Source: Spirochaetaceae bacterium (GTDB lineage Bacteria; Spirochaetota; Spirochaetia; Treponematales; Breznakiellaceae). Taken from it: DNA of 7,925 bases. Below the pieces are notes generated by a model that worked only from the letters and a program-made list of their open reading frames with translations, was not told the origin of the DNA and did not search any database. The stretch spans positions 1 to 7,925 of the forward strand of contig JAIRPM010000168.1 of assembly GCA_031257075.1 (NCBI GenBank). Direction: 5' to 3'. Shown here piece after piece: positions 4,636 to 7,925 of the stretch. Numbering within the stretch: the first letter of the stretch is position 1; the number at the start of each line of letters is the position of its first letter. Made by a program: the position numbers and the translations under genes.

Positions 4636-5348
4636 CAAAAATTATCAAAAAAATTCGATTTTAAGCGCTTGACCGCGGAACGCTGCTCACGGTTTAGTTT
4701 GCCGTCTATTTTTATATGGTCGAGAAGTTGATTCACTTTACGCTCAAAAATTTGTTTGTCGATAACGGCAAGGCTTAGTACTATGTTTGTTACGCCGGAT
4801 TCCGCCATATCCTGCGTAGGCAGGCGTATGATAAGCCAAAGCGAATCGGCAAGCGCCGCCTCATTCCAATCGGCATCGGCCATTGTTTTAAGCACGGCCG
4901 GGAAAAACGCGCCGTAGTACTGTTCAGGGCTTGCGCTAATTCCCCGTATAATGCGGCGGTATATGCGCGGGAAAATCATCGTGGAAAAATCGGGTTTTGT
5001 CTGAAAATTTTTCCACTGCAAAATAGCGCTTAAATTTGAACTTTTTTGCAATGAAATAAAAATATACTTTCCGGCAAAATCACGGGCATCTTTGTTTCCC
5101 TCACTCAAGGTTTCCACAGCGGCCGTCCCGCCGCGCAGATACGGCTCCGCCCACCATGGTGCCGGTAGCCCTCGGTTCTTTCCTTGATAGTCAAGAATTT
5201 GATATTCCCCGCCCGCCGTTTCTTCCCGAAACGCGTACAACACGGCCGGAGATATGTCTTCACGCGGCTGCGGCTGCCCTGCCGAACTACAGTCGGCAAG
5301 CAGCGCGGCAACTAATAACGCCGGCCAATTTTTAATACGGCACCTCAT
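4635..5348 (-). CDS. Putative lipoprotein, unknown function
   Basis: A 237-residue protein starting with a charged tail, a hydrophobic core and Cys20 in LLADCSS. This reads as a spirochaete-style, relaxed lipobox; aspartate just before the cysteine is unusual, so lipidation is likely but not certain. Residues about 45-75 carry GEYQILDYQGKNRG and PAPWWAEPYLRGG. The C-terminal part is helical and basic (about 190-237, with FERKVNQLLDHIKIDG and REQRSAVKRLKSNFF). I recognise no family. An in-frame stop upstream fixes the ATG as the first possible start. GAGGGAG lies 12 bp before it, rather far for a Shine-Dalgarno, and TAGTAT lies 6 bp before it, a leaderless-type -10. It is divergent from the HAD gene and converges on the MotB-like gene. 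Confidence 0.78.
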   Translation of the reverse strand: MRCRIKNWPALLVAALLADCSSAGQPQPREDISPAVLYAFREETAGGEYQILDYQGKNRGLPAPWWAEPYLRGGTAAVETLSEGNKDARDFAGKYIFISLQKSSNLSAILQWKNFQTKPDFSTMIFPRIYRRIIRGISASPEQYYGAFFPAVLKTMADADWNEAALADSLWLIIRLPTQDMAESGVTNIVLSLAVIDKQIFERKVNQLLDHIKIDGKLNREQRSAVKRLKSNFFDNF

Positions 5349-5450
5349 TAGTTCATACTACTCCCTCGTACCGGCCTCTATCCACTACCCGTTATTCCCG
5401 GGCATTTTTCCCACCGCCGGAACTGCTCACTGTCCATTAAACGCCGCTCA

Positions 5451-5459
5451 TGGTATACT
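5451..5459 (+). promoter_or_regulatory. Extended -10 promoter giving a leaderless HAD transcript
   Basis: TGGTATACT combines the TGn extension with a near-consensus -10 (TATACT, 5454-5459). It ends exactly 6 bp before the ATG at 5466, so the expected first transcribed base is the A of the start codon. The -35 position (5431-5436, TGTCCA) is weak, as is common with extended -10 promoters. No Shine-Dalgarno is present. Confidence 0.6.
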
Positions 5460-5465
5460 TAACAC

Positions 5466-6149
5466 ATGCCCAACGTTTTGGACGCGGTAGCCTTTGACAT
5501 TGACGGAACGCTCTATCCCAATTACCGCTTTTATCTAAGGCTCTGCCCTTTTGTACTCAGGCATGGGCGGCTTCTCGCCGCTTTCGGCCAAGCCCGTAAA
5601 CTTATCCGTAAACAGAACGGCTCTTCTCCCGATACGGGCGCTGTTGACTTTTACGCGCTCCAATCCTCTGTTATGGCACGGATTCTGGGCAAAAAACCGG
5701 AAGAAACACGCCTTATGACCCAAAAATTGATTTATGAGTACTGGGAAGGGCTGTTCAAAAAAGTAAAACTATTCCCCGGAGTGCTGGAGACGGTGCGCGC
5801 GTTACGCGCCGCGGGAATAAAAACCGCCGTCTTGTCTGATTTCCCCCTGGGGCGCAAATTGGAAAACTTGACTATAAACGGCCTGTGGGATGTGGAACTC
5901 TGTTCGGAAGAACTGGGAATGTTGAAGCCCGGTTCCGTTTCCTTTCTTGAACTTCAGCGCAGGCTCGACGTTCCGGCGGAACGTATCCTTTTTGTGGGGA
6001 ACAGCCTTGTTTGCGACATTGCCGGCGCAAAACGATGCGGTATGAAAACCGCGCTTATAAGCGCCCGGCCGCGCCGTTTTCCGCCGGCAGCCGCGCCCGA
6101 TTTTGTATTCAAAGCCTATCGTCAATTACGCGAATATGTGCTAGGATAA
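5466..6149 (+). CDS. HAD-superfamily hydrolase (putative phosphatase)
   Basis: A 227-residue cytoplasmic protein with all four HAD motifs. Motif I is AFDIDGTLY with nucleophile Asp11 and acid/base Asp13. Motif II is Ser124 in VLSDF, and motif III Lys154 in GMLKPG. Motif IV is FVGNSLVCDI, where Asn179 stands at the usual first aspartate and Asp184 remains as a metal ligand. The helical insert between about 18 and 105 is a C1-type cap, as in phosphoglycolate-phosphatase-like enzymes, which usually act on small phosphate esters. The substrate cannot be told from sequence. The last residues (RRFPPAAAPDFVFKAYRQL) are the usual C-terminal strand and helix. Its transcript looks leaderless. The SpiroCoCo gene begins 4 bp after its stop, with its ribosome binding site inside this gene's last codons, so the two are co-transcribed and probably coupled. 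Confidence 0.88.
   Translation: MPNVLDAVAFDIDGTLYPNYRFYLRLCPFVLRHGRLLAAFGQARKLIRKQNGSSPDTGAVDFYALQSSVMARILGKKPEETRLMTQKLIYEYWEGLFKKVKLFPGVLETVRALRAAGIKTAVLSDFPLGRKLENLTINGLWDVELCSEELGMLKPGSVSFLELQRRLDVPAERILFVGNSLVCDIAGAKRCGMKTALISARPRRFPPAAAPDFVFKAYRQLREYVLG
6143..6146 (+). promoter_or_regulatory. Ribosome binding site that decides the GTG start at 6154
   Basis: AGGA, 7 bp before GTG at 6154 and overlapping the end of the HAD gene. It supports a GTG start, which places a membrane segment directly at the N-terminus. The next in-frame ATG is at 6622, far inside the coiled coil. Confidence 0.6.
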
Positions 6150-6153
6150 AGCC

Positions 6154-7925
6154 GTGATTTTTTCACCGGGCAACTTTATTACCCTCCTCATTGTTTTATT
6201 CTCTTTTATTCTTCTGCGCTGGCTTGACCGGAGAAACCGCAATTTAGCCCGCGCCCGTGAATACGGCGAGCAGTTTAAAACCAAAATAAAAGAAGAACTA
6301 AGCGACTACGCCGCTTCGCTCCGCCGCGATATAAAAGATTACGGGCTTGACCTTGGCGTGCATACAAACGCGGCAAAGGCGCTTAAATCAAATATTGACG
6401 CCGGCCTTACCGCGCTGCGGGAACGCGAACAGCAGATAGAAAGCATCAACGAGCATCTCCAAAATTACACTGCGCTGCTCAAAGAACTTGACAGCCAAAG
6501 CGCCCGCGTACAGGAAAATCTTTTGCGCGTAGAACAGGAAAGCGCGTTTGTAGACGATGTAAACTTAAAAATCAATGTTGTAAAAAAAAATATACAAAAT
6601 CTGGAAGGCAGCATTGCCGCGATGCGCGAGCGCATCGAAAACAATGTCAGCGATACGGTAGAAAAAGCGGCAGCATCTATCGAAAAAAACGCCGCCGCTA
6701 TTTTGGAGCCGGTGCGCTACAGCGTGAACGAATTGGAAATAAGCGCGAAAATGGCAGAACGGCAGGTGGCTGAACATCGTGAAATTATCGAAAAAAACAT
6801 TCAGGAACAATGCGCAAAAATCGAAAAGGCAGGGGCAGAACATGAGGAAAAAGCCGCGTCTGGCATGCGGGCTATAACAGCGCTGCTTAATAATGTCGCG
6901 GAAAAAGCCCGCGAGCGCAGCGGAATTATCGAAAACGATATATATCAAAAAATTGTACATGAAACAGAAGAACATGCATCAAGTGTCAAAAAAGAACTGT
7001 CACGAAAAATTGATGATATGCTTTCTGAATCAAATGTCAAAATTCTTGATATATCAAAATACATTCAAGATGAAACAGAAAAACTCCGCGCCGAATCAAA
7101 CAACAAAATTGCAAGTTTGTCAGATTATATAGAAAACGAAACAAATACGCTGCAAAGTACTGCTGAAAATTTACATGACGGGCAGGAAGAACTAAAACGC
7201 CGCTGGGATACACAGATGAACGCGCTGAATGAACTGTTGTCAAATGAAGCGGCGCAGTTGAACGGAGAAAAAGAACGCATCGAAAACGAAATCGCCCGCC
7301 TTGCCGAAGGGAGCAGCGGAAAAATCGACAGCATTATAGGCAACATTGACGCGAAAATCAGCATGTTTGAAAAAATGACGGGTGAAAAACTTGCCGCCCT
7401 CAACCGCGAACTGGAAGAACAGACCGGCAGCATAGAACACGGTATGGATGAAAAATTTACTGCCCTCAACCGCGAACTGGAAGAACAGACCGGCGGCATA
7501 GAACGCGGCATAGATGAAAAATTTACCGCCCTCAACCGCGAACTGGAAGAGCAGGCCGGTAATATAGAAGACGGTATAGATGAAAAACTTACCGCGCTCA
7601 GCCATGAATTGGAAGAGCAAGCCGGCAGTATAGAACGCGGTATAACCGAAAAACTCGCCGTGCTTACGGCCGAACTACAGGCAAAAACGGATTCGCTTAA
7701 AAGCGAGTTTGAAAACACCGCCGCCGCCTGCGCTAAAGATACGGCGGAAAAAATTGACGCTTGGGCAAAATTACGCGATGAAACAGCTCTCGCTTTTGAA
7801 ACGCTATGCGGCGATACACGTGAAGAAACGCTTGCGCTCACCGGTTCGCTCAAACAGGAACTCACCAAAATTGACACCGAATCGCATGCGGAAATTCTCG
7901 CGCTTGAAAACATGCTCACAAGCCA
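6154..7925 (+). CDS. SpiroCoCo-type giant coiled-coil protein, N-terminal part (3' end outside the window)
   Basis: An open frame of 590 complete codons, still open at the window edge. It begins with a short membrane segment (about residues 4-20, SPGNFITLLIVLFSFILL) and RWLDRRNR, then continues as uninterrupted, charged, proline-poor coiled coil. The order of a short membrane anchor, RLLDRKNR-like basic stretch and then very long coiled coil with an ENLLRVEQESAFVDDV segment matches the spirochaete-specific SpiroCoCo family as I remember it. Such proteins are thought to be structural; their role is not settled. Residues about 294-337 and 411-510 show 22-residue periods, equal to two hendecads. 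The start is GTG with AGGA 7 bp upstream, 4 bp after the HAD gene, indicating one operon. The bases at about 6930-7165 are much richer in A and T than the flanks. Antisense open frames here are shadows of the repeats. Confidence 0.85.
   Translation, partial: MIFSPGNFITLLIVLFSFILLRWLDRRNRNLARAREYGEQFKTKIKEELSDYAASLRRDIKDYGLDLGVHTNAAKALKSNIDAGLTALREREQQIESINEHLQNYTALLKELDSQSARVQENLLRVEQESAFVDDVNLKINVVKKNIQNLEGSIAAMRERIENNVSDTVEKAAASIEKNAAAILEPVRYSVNELEISAKMAERQVAEHREIIEKNIQEQCAKIEKAGAEHEEKAASGMRAITALLNNVAEKARERSGIIENDIYQKIVHETEEHASSVKKELSRKIDDMLSESNVKILDISKYIQDETEKLRAESNNKIASLSDYIENETNTLQSTAENLHDGQEELKRRWDTQMNALNELLSNEAAQLNGEKERIENEIARLAEGSSGKIDSIIGNIDAKISMFEKMTGEKLAALNRELEEQTGSIEHGMDEKFTALNRELEEQTGGIERGIDEKFTALNRELEEQAGNIEDGIDEKLTALSHELEEQAGSIERGITEKLAVLTAELQAKTDSLKSEFENTAAACAKDTAEKIDAWAKLRDETALAFETLCGDTREETLALTGSLKQELTKIDTESHAEILALENMLTS
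7033..7164 (+). repeat. Diverged 22-residue repeat, two units
   Basis: Two in-frame 66-bp units (7033-7098 and 7099-7164) encode NVKILDISKYIQDETEKL and NNKIASLSDYIENETNTL. They share the pattern N.KI...S.YI..ET..L. They are older than the repeats at 7384-7647, as the DNA has diverged, but have the same 22-residue length. Confidence 0.6.
7384..7686 (+). repeat. 66-bp in-frame tandem repeat, four units plus a partial fifth
   Basis: Units begin at 7384, 7450, 7516, 7582 and 7648, exactly 66 bp apart. The first four encode EKLAALNRELEEQTGSIEHG, EKFTALNRELEEQTGGIERG, EKFTALNRELEEQAGNIEDG and EKLTALSHELEEQAGSIERG, each plus two residues. The fifth fades after about 13 residues (EKLAVLTAELQAK). Twenty-two residues equal two hendecads, which keeps a coiled coil in register. 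Units 1-3 are nearly identical at DNA level, suggesting recent duplication. Confidence 0.9.

Noticed and set aside
7240..7620. A 126-codon minus-strand open frame with repeated FFQFAVEGGKFF
   Set aside because: Another shadow of the 66-bp tandem repeat in a different frame; the periodicity comes from the sense gene.
7384..7686. CRISPR-like periodic repeats
   Set aside because: The 66-bp units are contiguous, have no variable spacers and stay in frame within a coding sequence.
7125..7919. A 264-codon open frame on the minus strand, rich in serine, with internal repeats
   Set aside because: It lies antisense to the SpiroCoCo gene; its serine-rich repetitive sequence mirrors the GAA/AAA-rich coiled-coil repeats. 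No ribosome binding site or recognisable domain.

Overview
The window looks like a spirochaete chromosome, most likely a Treponema-type lineage with balanced GC (by eye), such as the gut treponemes. The evidence is a SpiroCoCo-type giant coiled-coil protein, a free-standing MotB/OmpA-like protein of the kind treponemes carry, several lipoproteins and exported proteins without close familiar relatives, and weak or absent Shine-Dalgarno sites at many starts. The lineage is inferred from recognised protein styles, not from a database search.

Layout. The 3' end of valyl-tRNA synthetase (1-177, +) converges on a two-gene minus-strand operon: a secreted, possibly outer-membrane protein (879-1310) followed by a lipoprotein (210-863). 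An XRE-family repressor (1472-1816, +) is divergent from that operon across a 161-bp region with candidate promoters for both directions and a TATCCCC direct repeat spaced exactly 30 bp. A TatD-family metal-dependent hydrolase (1879-2673, -) converges on the repressor and is divergent from tRNA-Leu(UAA) (2760-2842, +). A membrane-anchored protein of unknown function (2896-3831, -) converges on the tRNA and is divergent from the MotB-like protein (3865-4605, +); their -10 boxes lie on top of each other. A second lipoprotein (4635-5348, -) converges on the MotB-like gene. A HAD phosphatase (5466-6149, +) with a leaderless-type promoter is followed 4 bp later by the SpiroCoCo gene (6154 to the window end, +), which starts at GTG and is incomplete.

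How the genes relate. Most are single-gene or two-gene units in alternating orientation, so this is a mixed housekeeping and cell-envelope region rather than one pathway. The likely functional links are the repressor with the divergent exported-protein operon, and the HAD phosphatase translationally coupled to the coiled-coil protein.

The most unusual signal is a pair of palindromic intergenic elements (1816-1873 and 2855-2887), present as inverted copies. Thirty-one of 32 aligned bases are identical, and the first copy carries an extra 26-bp hairpin inside its loop. Both copies sit in convergent gene junctions. They look like members of an uncharacterised REP/MITE-like repeat family. A second notable signal is an in-frame 66-bp tandem repeat (22 residues, two hendecads) inside the SpiroCoCo gene.
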